DNA of 64,000 bases from NCBI GenBank assembly GCA_963707015.1, contig CAVPOO010000017.1, positions 1 through 64,000 of the forward strand, given 5' to 3'. This document shows positions 24,655 through 34,193 of the stretch, piece after piece. Under the pieces are notes generated by a model. It ran no database searches, was not told where the DNA came from, and saw only the letters and a list, made by a program, of their open reading frames with translations. Position 1 is the stretch's first letter, and every line of letters begins with the position of its first letter. The translations under genes were made by a program, and so were the position numbers. This stretch comes from CAVPOO01 sp963707015 (GTDB lineage: Bacteria > Pseudomonadota > Gammaproteobacteria > Thiohalobacterales > Thiohalobacteraceae).

Positions 24655-26087
24655 TCGACAAGCTGCATCGCGGCTCCGGGCAGCCGCAGGGCATGGGGCG
24701 TGTGAAGCGAGTGCACCTGGTGGGTATCGGCGGTGCCGGCATGGGCGGAATCGCCGAGGTGTTGCTCAATCTTGGCTTTGAGGTTCAGGGCTCTGATCTG
24801 GGAGAAAATGCTGTTACGCGCCGCCTCGAAAAACTGGGGGTGAAGATCTTTCGTGGCCACACCGCAGAACAGATTGCCGGCAGCGATGTGGTGGTTGTCT
24901 CGAGTGCCGTGAGCGGAGAAAACCCTGAGCTGAGCGCGGCGCACGAGCAGCGTATCCCCGTGGTTCCCCGCGCCGAGATGTTGGCCGAGCTGATGCGTTT
25001 TCGGTTTGGCATCGCGGTCGCAGGCACCCACGGCAAGACCACGACCACCAGTCTGGTCGCCAGTCTGCTCGCCGAGGCAGGTCTCGATCCAACCTTCGTC
25101 ATTGGCGGACGCCTCAACAGCGCGGCCAGCCATGCCCGCCTGGGGGCGGGGCGCTATCTGGTTGCCGAGGCCGACGAGAGCGATGCGTCTTTCCTCTACC
25201 TGCAGCCGATGCTGGCCGTGGTGACGAATATCGATGCCGATCATCTGGCAACTTACGAAGGCGATTTTGAGCGTTTGCGGCAGACCTTTGTCGAGTTTCT
25301 GCACCACCTCCCGTTCTATGGCCTCGCGGTGCTTTGCCTCGATGACCCGGGTATTCGTGACATCCTTGCACAGGTGACCCGGCCGGTGCGCACCTATGGC
25401 GAGGCCGGGGATGCCGACGTGCGTTATACCAATTTGCAGCAGGAGGGTATGCGCATGCATTTCGATGTGCGCCGGGCCGGACGCGACAGCCTGCTGCCTG
25501 TCACCCTGAACCTCCCGGGTCGCCACAACGTGCTCAATGCCCTGGCCGCGATCGCGGTCGCGGATGAGCTGGGTATCGAAGACGAAGTCATTCAACGTGC
25601 GCTGGCCCGGTTTGCCGGCATCGGCCGGCGCTTCCAGGTCTACGGTGAGCGGGCAACGCCACAGGGTCGGGTCCTGCTCATCGATGATTACGGCCATCAT
25701 CCGCGCGAGATAAGCGCCACACTCGAAACCATTCGCTCGGGCTGGTCGAAGCGCCGCCTGGTGGTGGTCTTTCAACCCCATCGCTATTCACGGACACGCG
25801 ATCTGTTCGAGGACTTCGCAATGGTACTGGCGACACCGGACTGCCTGTTGCTGACGGAGGTGTATGCCGCCGGCGAGACGCCCGTTGCCGGAGCGGATGG
25901 CCGTGCGCTGTGCCGGGCGATCCGGGCACGGGGGCAGGTGGATCCGGTGTTCGTGGAAGAAATCACCGATGTGCAGGACGCGCTGGGCGGTGTGCTGCAC
26001 GATGATGATGTATTGCTGATGCTGGGGGCGGGCGATATTGGCGGCGTTGCGGCAGCGCTTGCGGAACACTGGCCGGCATGCGCCTGA
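24651..26087 (+). CDS. murC: UDP-MurNAc--L-alanine ligase MurC
   Basis: MurC adds L-alanine to UDP-MurNAc, the first stem-peptide step. The 478-aa product has VHLVGIGGAGMGGIAEVL near residue 24, the ATP site VAGTHGKTTTTSLVASLL, EADESDASFLYL and DDYGHHPREISATL, all diagnostic. The start MIDKLHRG at 24651 overlaps the murG stop. The in-frame ATG at 24603 lies within murG and adds 16 arginine-rich residues unlike MurC. Confidence 0.97.
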   Translation: MIDKLHRGSGQPQGMGRVKRVHLVGIGGAGMGGIAEVLLNLGFEVQGSDLGENAVTRRLEKLGVKIFRGHTAEQIAGSDVVVVSSAVSGENPELSAAHEQRIPVVPRAEMLAELMRFRFGIAVAGTHGKTTTTSLVASLLAEAGLDPTFVIGGRLNSAASHARLGAGRYLVAEADESDASFLYLQPMLAVVTNIDADHLATYEGDFERLRQTFVEFLHHLPFYGLAVLCLDDPGIRDILAQVTRPVRTYGEAGDADVRYTNLQQEGMRMHFDVRRAGRDSLLPVTLNLPGRHNVLNALAAIAVADELGIEDEVIQRALARFAGIGRRFQVYGERATPQGRVLLIDDYGHHPREISATLETIRSGWSKRRLVVVFQPHRYSRTRDLFEDFAMVLATPDCLLLTEVYAAGETPVAGADGRALCRAIRARGQVDPVFVEEITDVQDALGGVLHDDDVLLMLGAGDIGGVAAALAEHWPACA

Positions 26088-26284
26088 GGTGCTCGAAGCA
26101 AGGGGGGATGTATGAAGTGCAGGGGGAGGCATTACCTGATGGGTTGTGGTCAACCCTTACAAAGCCAGCTGGCATGGCCGCGTCACAAAGCCGGCAAGGC
26201 CGGCGACACGGCGATGTCCACCAGGCGGGATTCCACGCGCAGCGCGACCTGTGCGGCAGCGGATCGGAGAGGTAAGAGCCGGAA
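26088..26284 (+). other. Non-coding gap in the dcw operon
   Basis: About 200 bases separate murC from murB, in contrast to the overlaps elsewhere in the operon. The segment contains short inverted repeats (GGGTTG/CAACCC near 26140 and GCCGGC pairs near 26202) but no credible gene, terminator or repeat. It may hold an internal promoter for murB-ddl-ftsQAZ. Confidence 0.4.
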
Positions 26285-27196
26285 ATGATGGTGGCCCCGA
26301 AGACAGGCGGTTTGCGTGGTGAGTTGTGTCGGGACGAGCCGATGTCACGGCATACCTCGTGGCGCGTCGGTGGTCCGGCACGTACGTACTACCGTCCGGC
26401 CGATCTCGAGGATCTCGCCGTGTTCCTTTCCGGCCTGCCTGCCGACGAGGACGTGGTGTGGCTCGGCCTGGGGAGCAATCTGCTGGTCCGGGACGGTGGC
26501 ATCCCGGGTACGGTGATTGCCACCTTTGGCGTGCTCGGTGAGCTGAGCCTGCTTGACGAGACGGTGCTGCGGGCAGAGGCGGGTGTTGCCTGTGCGAAGG
26601 TCGCGCGCTTCAGCGCGAATCATGGCCTTGTCGGCGGCGAGTTTCTTGCCGGGATACCGGGAAGCGTGGGTGGGGCGCTGGCCATGAATGCCGGTGCCTT
26701 TGGCGGAGAGACCTGGGACTACATTCGCGCCGTGGAAACGATTGATCGAGCCGGTATCCGGCGGGTGCGCGATCCAGACGAATTCCGGGTTGGATACCGG
26801 CAGGTCAAGGGCCCGGCGGGCGAGTGGTTTATCGCCGCGCGGTTCGAGTTCCAACGCGGCAATACCGCAGCGGCGCTCGAGCGGATCAGGGCCTTGCTGG
26901 CGCAGCGAGGTGCGACGCAACCGACCCGGCAGCCGAGCTGCGGCTCGGTTTTCCGCAATCCGCCGGGCGATCACGCGGCCCGTCTGATCGAGGCCTGCGG
27001 CCTGAAGGGTAGCTGTATCGGCGCGGCCTGTGTATCCGGCAAGCACGCCAACTTTATCGTCAACACGGGGGGGGCGCGCGCGGCGGATATCGAAGCCCTG
27101 ATCGCGCACGTTCGTGACGAGGTTGAACGTGTCCACGGCGTATCGCTTCAGACCGAGGTCCGCATTGTTGGCAGGCCCGGGGGAGAGGGCCGGTGA
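26285..27196 (+). CDS. murB: UDP-N-acetylenolpyruvoylglucosamine reductase MurB
   Basis: MurB is the FAD- and NADPH-dependent reductase that makes UDP-MurNAc. The 303-aa product shows HTSWRVGGPARTYYRP (residues 23-38), the FAD loop LGLGSNLLVRDGG, GEFLAGIPGSVGGALAMNAGAFGG and the SCGSVFRNP block with the catalytic serine, typical of the shorter type II MurB. Its stop overlaps ddl by four bases (GTGA). Confidence 0.96.
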   Translation: MMVAPKTGGLRGELCRDEPMSRHTSWRVGGPARTYYRPADLEDLAVFLSGLPADEDVVWLGLGSNLLVRDGGIPGTVIATFGVLGELSLLDETVLRAEAGVACAKVARFSANHGLVGGEFLAGIPGSVGGALAMNAGAFGGETWDYIRAVETIDRAGIRRVRDPDEFRVGYRQVKGPAGEWFIAARFEFQRGNTAAALERIRALLAQRGATQPTRQPSCGSVFRNPPGDHAARLIEACGLKGSCIGAACVSGKHANFIVNTGGARAADIEALIAHVRDEVERVHGVSLQTEVRIVGRPGGEGR

Positions 27197-28176
27197 ACGA
27201 GCACGCCATGACACACCTGCCTCTCGCGGCGGATTTCGGCAAGGTTGCCGTGCTGATGGGTGGCGACTCTGCGGAGCGGGAGATTTCCCTGCGCAGTGGG
27301 CGGGCGGTGCTGGACGCACTGCGGCGGCAGGGTGTCGATGCGCATGGCATCGACGCTGCAGGCAGGGGACTGCTGGATGTGTTGCGCGCCGATGCCTATG
27401 AGCGGGTCTTCATCATGCTGCACGGTCGGGGTGGTGAGGATGGCGTAATCCAGGGCGCCCTCGAAACGATCGGGCTCCCTTATACCGGCAGCGGTGTGCT
27501 CGGTTCCGCGCTGGGTATGGACAAGCTGCGCACCAAACAGGTCTGGATGGGGCAGGGATTGCCGACGCCGGACTTCCGGCTGCTGCGCGCGGAGGCGGAT
27601 CTCGGCGGTATCGAGGCGGAGCTGCGATTCCCCTGCATGATCAAACCGGCGCGTGAAGGTTCGAGCATTGGCATGACCAAGGTGGAACAGGCGGGTCAGC
27701 TTGCTGCGGCCTGGCAGCTGGCATCGCGCTATGACGACGAGGTAATCGCCGAGCAGTGGGTGAGTGGGCCGGAGTACACCGCCGCCATTGTCAATGATCA
27801 GGCCTTGCCGCTGATTCGACTGGAAACACCGCGCACCTTCTATGACTACGAGGCGAAGTACCAGGCAAGCGATACCCGCTACATCTGCCCTTGCGGGCTG
27901 GACCCGCATGTGGAACGCCGGTTCCAGCAGCTCGCCCGCGCGGCCTTCGAGGCTGTCGGCGCAAATGGCTGGGGCCGCGTCGACTTTATTCTCGATGCGG
28001 CGGATAACCCGCAGCTGATCGAAGTGAACACGGTCCCCGGCATGACCGATCACAGTCTCGTGCCCATGGCAGCACGTGCCGCCGGAATCAGTTTCGAGGA
28101 GCTCGTGATCCGGATTCTGGCGACGAGTCTGCGCAGAGGTCATCCGGCGCACGTGAGGGTGAACCATGGCGCGTAA
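27193..28176 (+). CDS. ddl: D-alanine--D-alanine ligase
   Basis: Ddl makes the D-Ala-D-Ala dipeptide used by MurF. The 327-aa ATP-grasp protein contains VLMGGDSAEREISLRSG (residues 20-36), MLHGRGGEDGVIQGALE, PYTGSGVLGSALGMDK, KPAREGSSIGM and the metal site EVNTVPGMTDHSLVP. Start is GTG at 27193 with GGGGGAGAGG upstream, and the end overlaps ftsQ by 11 bases. It corresponds to DdlB of E. coli by position. Confidence 0.96.
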   Translation: MNEHAMTHLPLAADFGKVAVLMGGDSAEREISLRSGRAVLDALRRQGVDAHGIDAAGRGLLDVLRADAYERVFIMLHGRGGEDGVIQGALETIGLPYTGSGVLGSALGMDKLRTKQVWMGQGLPTPDFRLLRAEADLGGIEAELRFPCMIKPAREGSSIGMTKVEQAGQLAAAWQLASRYDDEVIAEQWVSGPEYTAAIVNDQALPLIRLETPRTFYDYEAKYQASDTRYICPCGLDPHVERRFQQLARAAFEAVGANGWGRVDFILDAADNPQLIEVNTVPGMTDHSLVPMAARAAGISFEELVIRILATSLRRGHPAHVRVNHGA

Positions 28177-28954
28177 GCTGAGGAACCCGCAGGCAAGGCG
28201 TAAACAGCCGCGTCAACCGGGCAGGTGGCTGGCATCACATCGCCGGGCAATTTCGCTGACACTGCTTTTCGTGGCGCTTTCCGTCACGAGCGGATTCGTC
28301 GGCCAATGGCTGCTGGACCCCGGCAATCTGCCCATGCGCAACGTCCAGATTGCGGGTGAGTTCCACCAGATCACGCCCGAACGCGTGCGACGAGCCGTCA
28401 GTGAGGCTGTCAGCGCGGGGTTTTTTACCACGGATGTTGAGGCGGTGCGTACAGCAGCGCAAAACCTGCCGTGGGTAGACCAGGCCATGGTTCGACGGGT
28501 GTGGCCGGACACTGTCATTATCGAGGTGACCGAACAGGTGGCCGCGGCGCGCTGGGGTGATGAGGCGCTTCTCAATCGCCGGGGCGAGCTGTTTTCCCCG
28601 CATGCCGAATCCATTCCTGCGCATCTGCCGCTGCTGAGCGGTCCCGAGTCCTTGCGGCGGCAGGTAATGGAGCAGTACGTCGGTATGGCAAGCGAGCTTG
28701 CCCGAGTCGGTCGCGCGGTTGCCCGGCTGAGTGTCAATGAGCGACGCACCTGGGTACTGGAGCTCGACAACGGCGTCGAGCTGCGTCTGGGGCGTGAGCA
28801 GACCATGGCGCGTCTGCAGCGCTTCGTGCGGTCCTATCCCCGGGTGATTGCACCGAAGCTCGATCAATTGCAGTACGTGGATCTTCGCTACAGCAACGGA
28901 TTTTCAGTCCGCTGGCAGCCACGTGACGCTGTGGAAAGTGGCCAGGAGAGCTGA
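28166..28954 (+). CDS. ftsQ: Cell division protein FtsQ
   Basis: FtsQ is a bitopic divisome scaffold that binds FtsL and FtsB. The 262-aa product has a basic cytoplasmic tail (residues 1-25), a membrane segment near 28-48, a POTRA domain (starting MRNVQIAGEFHQITPERVRRAV) and the FtsQ domain (YVDLRYSNGFSVRW near the end). It sits between ddl and ftsA in the usual order, overlapping ddl and seven bases before ftsA. Confidence 0.95.
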   Translation: MARKLRNPQARRKQPRQPGRWLASHRRAISLTLLFVALSVTSGFVGQWLLDPGNLPMRNVQIAGEFHQITPERVRRAVSEAVSAGFFTTDVEAVRTAAQNLPWVDQAMVRRVWPDTVIIEVTEQVAAARWGDEALLNRRGELFSPHAESIPAHLPLLSGPESLRRQVMEQYVGMASELARVGRAVARLSVNERRTWVLELDNGVELRLGREQTMARLQRFVRSYPRVIAPKLDQLQYVDLRYSNGFSVRWQPRDAVESGQES

Positions 28955-28960
28955 GCAGGT

Positions 28961-30196
28961 ATGGCGAAGAGAGTAGAGAAGAACATGATCGTTGGCCTCG
29001 ACATAGGTACTTCCAAGGTCGTGGCGATCGTTGGCGAAGTCACACCGGATGGAAATATCGAGATCATAGGCATCGGGTCACATCCGTCACGCGGGATGAA
29101 GAAGGGTGTGGTGGTCAACATTGAATCAACTGTGCATTCGATACAGCGCGCTGTGGAAGAGGCGGAGCTCATGGCCGGTTGCCAGATCCATTCCGTGTAT
29201 GCGGGCATTGCCGGGAGCCACATTCGCAGCCTGAACTCGCATGGGATCGTCGCCATTCGGGACAAGGAGGTCCTGCCCGGCGACGTGGAACGCGTGATCG
29301 ATGCCGCGCGCGCCGTGGCGATTCCGGCGGACCAGAAGATTCTGCACATTCTTCCTCAGGAGTTTGTGATCGACAGCCAGGAGGGTATCCGCGAGCCCGT
29401 TGGCATGTCCGGCGTTCGTCTTGAAGCCAAGGTGCATCTGGTTACCGGAGCGGTCAGCGCAGCGCAGAACATCATCAAATGTGTGCGCCGCTGTGGTCTT
29501 GAGGTGGACGACATCATCCTCGAGCAGCTGGCGTCCAGTTATGCCGTGTTGACCGAGGATGAGAAAGAGCTCGGCGTCTGCCTTGTGGATATCGGTGGCG
29601 GAACGACGGACATTGCCGTGTTCACCGAAGGCTCGATTCGTCATACGGCGGTCATACCGATTGCCGGCGATCAGGTGACCAATGATATTGCCGTAGCCTT
29701 GCGGACACCGACCCAGCATGCCGAGGAAATCAAGATCAAGTATGCCTGTGCGCTTACCCAGCTGGCGAGCGCGGACGAGACCATCGAGGTCCCCAGTGTC
29801 GGTGAACGGCCGGCGCGACGTCTGGCACGCCATACGCTCGCCGAGGTTGTCGAGCCCCGCTATGAAGAGTTGATCAGCCTCATCCAGGCCGAGCTGCGGC
29901 GCAGCGGATTTGAGGATCTGGTTGCGGCAGGCGTCGTCCTCACCGGTGGCAGCTCCAAGATGGAGGGCCTGATTGATCTGGCGGAAGAGGTGTTTCACAT
30001 GCCGGTGCGACTCGGCACACCGCAGTACGTTGCCGGCCTGGTGGATGTCGTACGCAATCCAATCTATGCGACGGGTGTGGGGCTCTTGCTGTTCGGGAAC
30101 CAGAACCGCGCTCACCGCGCCCTGAACGCGCCGATGGGGCGCGGGATGCGTGGTGTCTGGGATCGGATGAAGAGCTGGTTCCAGGGAAATTTCTAG
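28961..30196 (+). CDS. ftsA: Cell division protein FtsA
   Basis: FtsA is the actin-like protein that tethers FtsZ to the membrane. The 411-aa product has the phosphate-1 loop VGLDIGTSKVVAIVGE (residues 11-26), the SHS2 insert, phosphate-2 VDIGGGTTDIAVF and the adenosine motif LTGGSSKMEG. The C-terminal amphipathic membrane-targeting helix is visible as MRGVWDRMKSWFQGNF. Confidence 0.97.
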   Translation: MAKRVEKNMIVGLDIGTSKVVAIVGEVTPDGNIEIIGIGSHPSRGMKKGVVVNIESTVHSIQRAVEEAELMAGCQIHSVYAGIAGSHIRSLNSHGIVAIRDKEVLPGDVERVIDAARAVAIPADQKILHILPQEFVIDSQEGIREPVGMSGVRLEAKVHLVTGAVSAAQNIIKCVRRCGLEVDDIILEQLASSYAVLTEDEKELGVCLVDIGGGTTDIAVFTEGSIRHTAVIPIAGDQVTNDIAVALRTPTQHAEEIKIKYACALTQLASADETIEVPSVGERPARRLARHTLAEVVEPRYEELISLIQAELRRSGFEDLVAAGVVLTGGSSKMEGLIDLAEEVFHMPVRLGTPQYVAGLVDVVRNPIYATGVGLLLFGNQNRAHRALNAPMGRGMRGVWDRMKSWFQGNF

Positions 30197-30283
30197 ATGT
30201 TGTTGAGCGATGTCAGTAACGGTTGTTGGCAGGTAGGGAATGATTCACGCACATAGTGTGCAACACAATGAGGAGACGATGAC

Positions 30284-31447
30284 ATGTTTGAATTAATGGA
30301 TGCATACAGCCAGAACGCAGTGATCAAGGTGATGGGTGTCGGCGGGGGCGGCGGCAATGCACTGCAACATATGGTCGATGCCAATATTGAAGGTGTTGAT
30401 TTCATCTGCGCGAACACCGATGCGCAGGCACTGCAGAACATCAGCGCGCGTACGGCGCTGCAGCTGGGTTCGAGCATTACCAAGGGGCTGGGGGCCGGCG
30501 CCAATCCGGATATTGGTCGGCAGGCGGCGATGGAAGACAGGGAACGGATTCAGGAGGTCGTTGAGGGTTCCGACATGCTCTTCATCACGGCGGGTATGGG
30601 GGGCGGTACGGGAACGGGTGCGGCGCCGATTGTTGCTCAGGTAGCCCGCGAACTGGGCATTCTGACTGTGGCTGTTGTGACCAAGCCCTTCCCTTTCGAG
30701 GGTGCCAAGCGCATGCAGGTGGCGCAGAAGGGTATCAAGGAACTCGGGCAGTATGTGGATTCGCTGATTACCATACCCAACGACAAACTGTTGACCGTAC
30801 TGGGCAAGAACGTCACGCTCCTGGACGCCTTCCGGGCCGCGAATGACGTGTTGTTGGGCGCCGTGCAGGGTATCGCCGAACTGATCACGCGACCGGGCCT
30901 GATCAACGTGGATTTTGCCGACGTACGCACCGTCATGTCGGAAATGGGCATGGCCATGATGGGTTCCGGCTGCGCATCAGGTGAGGACCGCGCACGCGAG
31001 GCTGCCGAGGCGGCTATTGCCAGCCCGCTGCTGGAGGATGTGAACCTGAGTGGCGCCGGCGGCATACTGGTCAACGTGACAGCCGGCATGAATCTCTCGA
31101 TTGGGGAGTTTGAAGAGGTCGGTAATACGGTGAAGGAATTCTCTTCCGAAAACGCGACCGTGGTTGTCGGTACGGTGATCGATCCGGAAATGGGTGATGA
31201 ATTGCGTGTGACAGTTGTGGCCACAGGGCTTGGCAGTGACAGGGCATCTGAAGAGCCTGATAAGGCACCGGTCAAACTGGTGAAGAAGAAGAACAACGGT
31301 GAAGTGGATTACGGCCAGCTGGATCGTCCGACCGTGATGCGGCGGGTGGCTGCAGGCGGTGGTGATCGCCATGCAGCCGGGGCGCATTACGAAGAAAAGA
31401 TGGATTATCTGGATATCCCGGCGTTCTTGCGTCGCCAGGCTGATTGA
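30284..31447 (+). CDS. ftsZ: Cell division GTPase FtsZ
   Basis: FtsZ polymerises into the cytokinetic ring. The 387-aa tubulin-like protein has VGGGGGNALQHM (residues 19-30), the tubulin signature GGGTGTG (106-112), the T7-loop region NVDFADVRTVM, a variable linker and the C-terminal partner-binding tail YLDIPAFLRRQAD, which FtsA and ZapD relatives contact. A strong GAGGAGA ribosome-binding site precedes it. The 87-base gap after ftsA may contain an own promoter. Confidence 0.98.
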   Translation: MFELMDAYSQNAVIKVMGVGGGGGNALQHMVDANIEGVDFICANTDAQALQNISARTALQLGSSITKGLGAGANPDIGRQAAMEDRERIQEVVEGSDMLFITAGMGGGTGTGAAPIVAQVARELGILTVAVVTKPFPFEGAKRMQVAQKGIKELGQYVDSLITIPNDKLLTVLGKNVTLLDAFRAANDVLLGAVQGIAELITRPGLINVDFADVRTVMSEMGMAMMGSGCASGEDRAREAAEAAIASPLLEDVNLSGAGGILVNVTAGMNLSIGEFEEVGNTVKEFSSENATVVVGTVIDPEMGDELRVTVVATGLGSDRASEEPDKAPVKLVKKKNNGEVDYGQLDRPTVMRRVAAGGGDRHAAGAHYEEKMDYLDIPAFLRRQAD

Positions 31448-31576
31448 CTGGTGCTGATCGGGGGTGCTTCTGCACAAGTTTTTCGGCGGGCCACTCGTCT
31501 CCTGTCCGCCGAGGGACATCCGCAGTTGCATCCCCGAAGAAGCCGGTCAGGGAGGTGTCTTGAGCCGTATGATTAT

Positions 31577-31604
31577 TTGCCAGATCAGGCGTTTGTGCTA
31601 ACAT
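31577..31604 (+). promoter_or_regulatory. Possible lpxC promoter
   Basis: TTGCCA (31577-31582), 16 bases and TAACAT (31599-31604) lie in the 224-base gap between ftsZ and lpxC, 68 bases before the lpxC start. The rest of the gap shows nothing else distinct. Confidence 0.4.
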
Positions 31605-31671
31605 CCGGCGGACTTCCTGGCCGGGCCAAAAACAAGCATGACAAGCGGGCCGCTTTCCGACCTGATTTAGC

Positions 31672-32580
31672 ATGATCAGACAACGAACACTCAAGAATGT
31701 GATTCGTGCCACGGGCGTCGGATTGCATACTGGACAGAAGATCTATCTCACATTGCGGCCAGCGCCGGTAAACACCGGGATTCTGTTTCGCCGCATCGAT
31801 CTGCCTGAGCCGGTGACAATCCGGGCCTGTCCCCAGAATGTCGGGGAAACGAGGCTTTCGACCAGCCTGACTAAAGACGGTGCCCGGGTGGGCACGGTGG
31901 AGCACCTGTTGTCGGCGCTGGCGGGGCTGGGTATCGACAATGCGTGTGTTGATCTCAGTGCGCCGGAAGTTCCGATTATGGACGGGAGTGCGGGACCTTT
32001 CGTGTTCCTGATTCAGTCGGCGGGAATTCAAGAGCAGGCGGCCCCCAAGCGGTTTCTCCGCATAAAGCGGCCGGTGCGCATCGAGGAGAACGGGAAGTGG
32101 GCGTGCTTCGAACCCTTTGACGGTTTCAAGGTCGGGTTTACCATCGAGTTCGACCATCCCATTTTCAATGGACGGGCCCAGACAAGTGAGGTGGATTTCT
32201 CTACCACATCCTTCGTGCGCGAAGTCAGCCGAGCGCGGACGTTCGGCTTTATGCGCGACGTTGAACGGCTGCAGGAACGTAAGCTTGCGTTAGGCGGTAG
32301 CCTGGATAACGCGGTGGTTGTCGACGATTACCGGGTCCTGAACGAAGATGGCCTGCGTTACGAGGATGAGTTCGTCAAACACAAGATCCTGGATGCGATC
32401 GGCGACCTCTACCTTCTGGGTCGAGGTTTGATTGGTGCCTTCCACGGTTACCGGTCAGGGCATGCGCTGAACAACAAGTTGCTGCGCTTGCTGCTCGAGA
32501 CGACTGATGCTTGGGAAGAGGTGATCTTTGATGACCCACAAGCCGCGTCGATTGCTTTCCTTCACCCGGTCACTGTTTAG
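31672..32580 (+). CDS. lpxC: UDP-3-O-acyl-GlcNAc deacetylase LpxC
   Basis: LpxC catalyses the committed step of lipid A synthesis, a zinc-dependent deacetylation. The 302-aa product has TGVGLHTGQKIYLTLRPA (residues 14-31), the zinc ligand His in VEHLLSALAGLGIDN, the catalytic FDHPIF and the HKILDAIGDLYLLG motif with two further zinc ligands. LpxC at the end of the dcw cluster is the standard gammaproteobacterial order and marks a lipopolysaccharide-containing outer membrane. Confidence 0.97.
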   Translation: MIRQRTLKNVIRATGVGLHTGQKIYLTLRPAPVNTGILFRRIDLPEPVTIRACPQNVGETRLSTSLTKDGARVGTVEHLLSALAGLGIDNACVDLSAPEVPIMDGSAGPFVFLIQSAGIQEQAAPKRFLRIKRPVRIEENGKWACFEPFDGFKVGFTIEFDHPIFNGRAQTSEVDFSTTSFVREVSRARTFGFMRDVERLQERKLALGGSLDNAVVVDDYRVLNEDGLRYEDEFVKHKILDAIGDLYLLGRGLIGAFHGYRSGHALNNKLLRLLLETTDAWEEVIFDDPQAASIAFLHPVTV

Positions 32581-32627
32581 TTACAAACCTGTTTCAGCGA
32601 ATATCCCGGAATCCCGCGACATTGGGC

Positions 32628-33089
32628 CTATTTAGACGCCCGTCTGCCACGCCCTGCCAGCCGACACAGGGCCGCCGCCAGTTTTCTGTCTCCAACCGCC
32701 TGTGCCGTTTGTCTCAGTAGCCGGGCGTTTTCTGCGGAAAGTCGGGGGGCTGCCTGGCGTTTCAGGGGCGGTTCTGACCTGCCCGTCGGCGATACGCGTA
32801 CCTTTATGCGGCGGACTTGGAGGGCTTCTGCGGCGACCAGACGCTGTTGCAGCTCCGCAGAGGCGTATCGGAGGCGTGCGGCCCAGACCGGAGAGTCGGT
32901 GAGGAGAATCAGATAATTAGCATTGTATTCAATGACTTCGCATCGACTGGCGAGCTCTGGCGGTAAATGTTTACGGATCTGGCGGGTCAAGTGGGTAAGC
33001 CATTCGGCATGTTGCAGTAAGCCGGTGAGTTGGCGACTCTGCCGTGAATGCAGGTAAGACCCTATAGAAATGGGTGATCTGGTCGACAT
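32628..33089 (-). CDS. dciA: DciA-type protein (DUF721), predicted DnaB helicase loader
   Basis: The 153-aa product matches the DUF721 family: LPPELASRCEVIEYNANYLILLTDSPVWAARLRYASAELQQRL (split over residues 42-85) is the KH-like core. DciA replaces DnaC as loader or activator of the replicative helicase in many bacteria, and a DUF721 gene lies between lpxC and secA in Pseudomonas. It is read opposite to its neighbours and ends with a basic tail (RLAGRGRRASK). The function is inferred from family and position. Confidence 0.85.
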   Translation of the reverse strand: MSTRSPISIGSYLHSRQSRQLTGLLQHAEWLTHLTRQIRKHLPPELASRCEVIEYNANYLILLTDSPVWAARLRYASAELQQRLVAAEALQVRRIKVRVSPTGRSEPPLKRQAAPRLSAENARLLRQTAQAVGDRKLAAALCRLAGRGRRASK

Positions 33090-33269
33090 GGTCAGTGTGA
33101 CGCTGGCACGTTGTTTGCCTTAAGTGATTGTGAATCAAGGCCTTTGCTGCCGGCATCGGATGTGGGTCCAGATCCCGGCGGTCGTGCCCTGAGTTACATG
33201 GAGCAAGGTCCGACGATGGCCCCGATTGTCATCGAACTACCGGATCCTATAAAGTAACTGCCAAGTCAC

Positions 33270-34193
33270 ATGAATATCATACTCTTCACTCGCCTTCATA
33301 GTCGGCCGGCAAGCGTTAATCTCGGCCAGCGGCGTGTCGTTGTTCCCATCGTTCTGCTCCTGTTGTCTGCCTGCGTGCTGTTGATCTATGCGGGCTATCG
33401 TCTTGGGCACAGGCCTGCCGAACAGGCGGGCTCTGTGGCGTTTGACTGGCGCTCAGATCTGCACGATCAGCGCCGCCTGCTCGGAGAGACCCGGCGGCAG
33501 ACGGAGGCGGGTCTCGATGCGCTGGCGCTGCGTATCGGGCAGTTACAGGCGCAGGTGGTCCGCATGGAGGCCCTGGGTGAGCGGCTGGTGAAAATGGCGA
33601 AACTCGACAAGGGCGAGTTCGATTTTGAGCAGCCGCCCGCGCAGGGTGGCCCGGGACAGCTCGCCAGTGAGCAGACGGCGGACGCGCCAGACCTCCTGCT
33701 GACGCTGGACCAGCTTGCCGAACAGCTCGAGGACCGTGAGCGCCAGCTGGCGGCACTGGAATCCTTACTGCTGGATCAGACCTTGAACGAACAGGGCTAT
33801 CCGACTGGCCGGCCAGTCGAGCGAGGCTGGTTGTCGTCGGGCTTTGGAAAGCGCATGGATCCCTTTACCGGCCGCAAGGCAATGCATGAAGGTGTTGATT
33901 TTGCGGGCAAGCTGGGTGCGGATGTGGTCGCGGTTGCTGCCGGTGTCGTAACCTGGCAGGGTGTGCGCTCGGGCTATGGCAATCTGATCGAGATCAATCA
34001 CGGTAACGGCTACGTAACCCGCTATGGGCACAATCAGGTGAATCTCGTGAAGGTTGGCGAGACGGTCAAGCAAGGCCAGGTGATCGCACAGATGGGTTCC
34101 AGTGGGCGTTCCACCGGGCCGCACGTACACTTCGAGGTCCAGCACCACGGGAAACTCGTGAACCCGGCACGTTATCTCCAGGCCAAGCGTTAA
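33270..34193 (+). CDS. M23-family peptidoglycan endopeptidase, membrane anchored
   Basis: A 307-aa protein with an N-terminal membrane anchor (residues 23-44), a coiled-coil region (about 60-175) and a C-terminal M23/LytM zinc domain. Zinc ligands are in KAMHEGVDFAG and GPHVHFEV, and YGNLIEINHGNGYVTRYGH matches the family. It should cleave peptide cross-links in the periplasm. It lies upstream of secA, in the position of the M23 gene found there in Pseudomonas, and is divergent from dciA. MNIILFTR at 33270 is the start. Confidence 0.92.
   Translation: MNIILFTRLHSRPASVNLGQRRVVVPIVLLLLSACVLLIYAGYRLGHRPAEQAGSVAFDWRSDLHDQRRLLGETRRQTEAGLDALALRIGQLQAQVVRMEALGERLVKMAKLDKGEFDFEQPPAQGGPGQLASEQTADAPDLLLTLDQLAEQLEDRERQLAALESLLLDQTLNEQGYPTGRPVERGWLSSGFGKRMDPFTGRKAMHEGVDFAGKLGADVVAVAAGVVTWQGVRSGYGNLIEINHGNGYVTRYGHNQVNLVKVGETVKQGQVIAQMGSSGRSTGPHVHFEVQHHGKLVNPARYLQAKR

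Noticed and set aside
24642..25781. 379-residue minus-strand frame opposite murC
   Set aside because: A mirror frame of a clear Mur ligase with no domain evidence.
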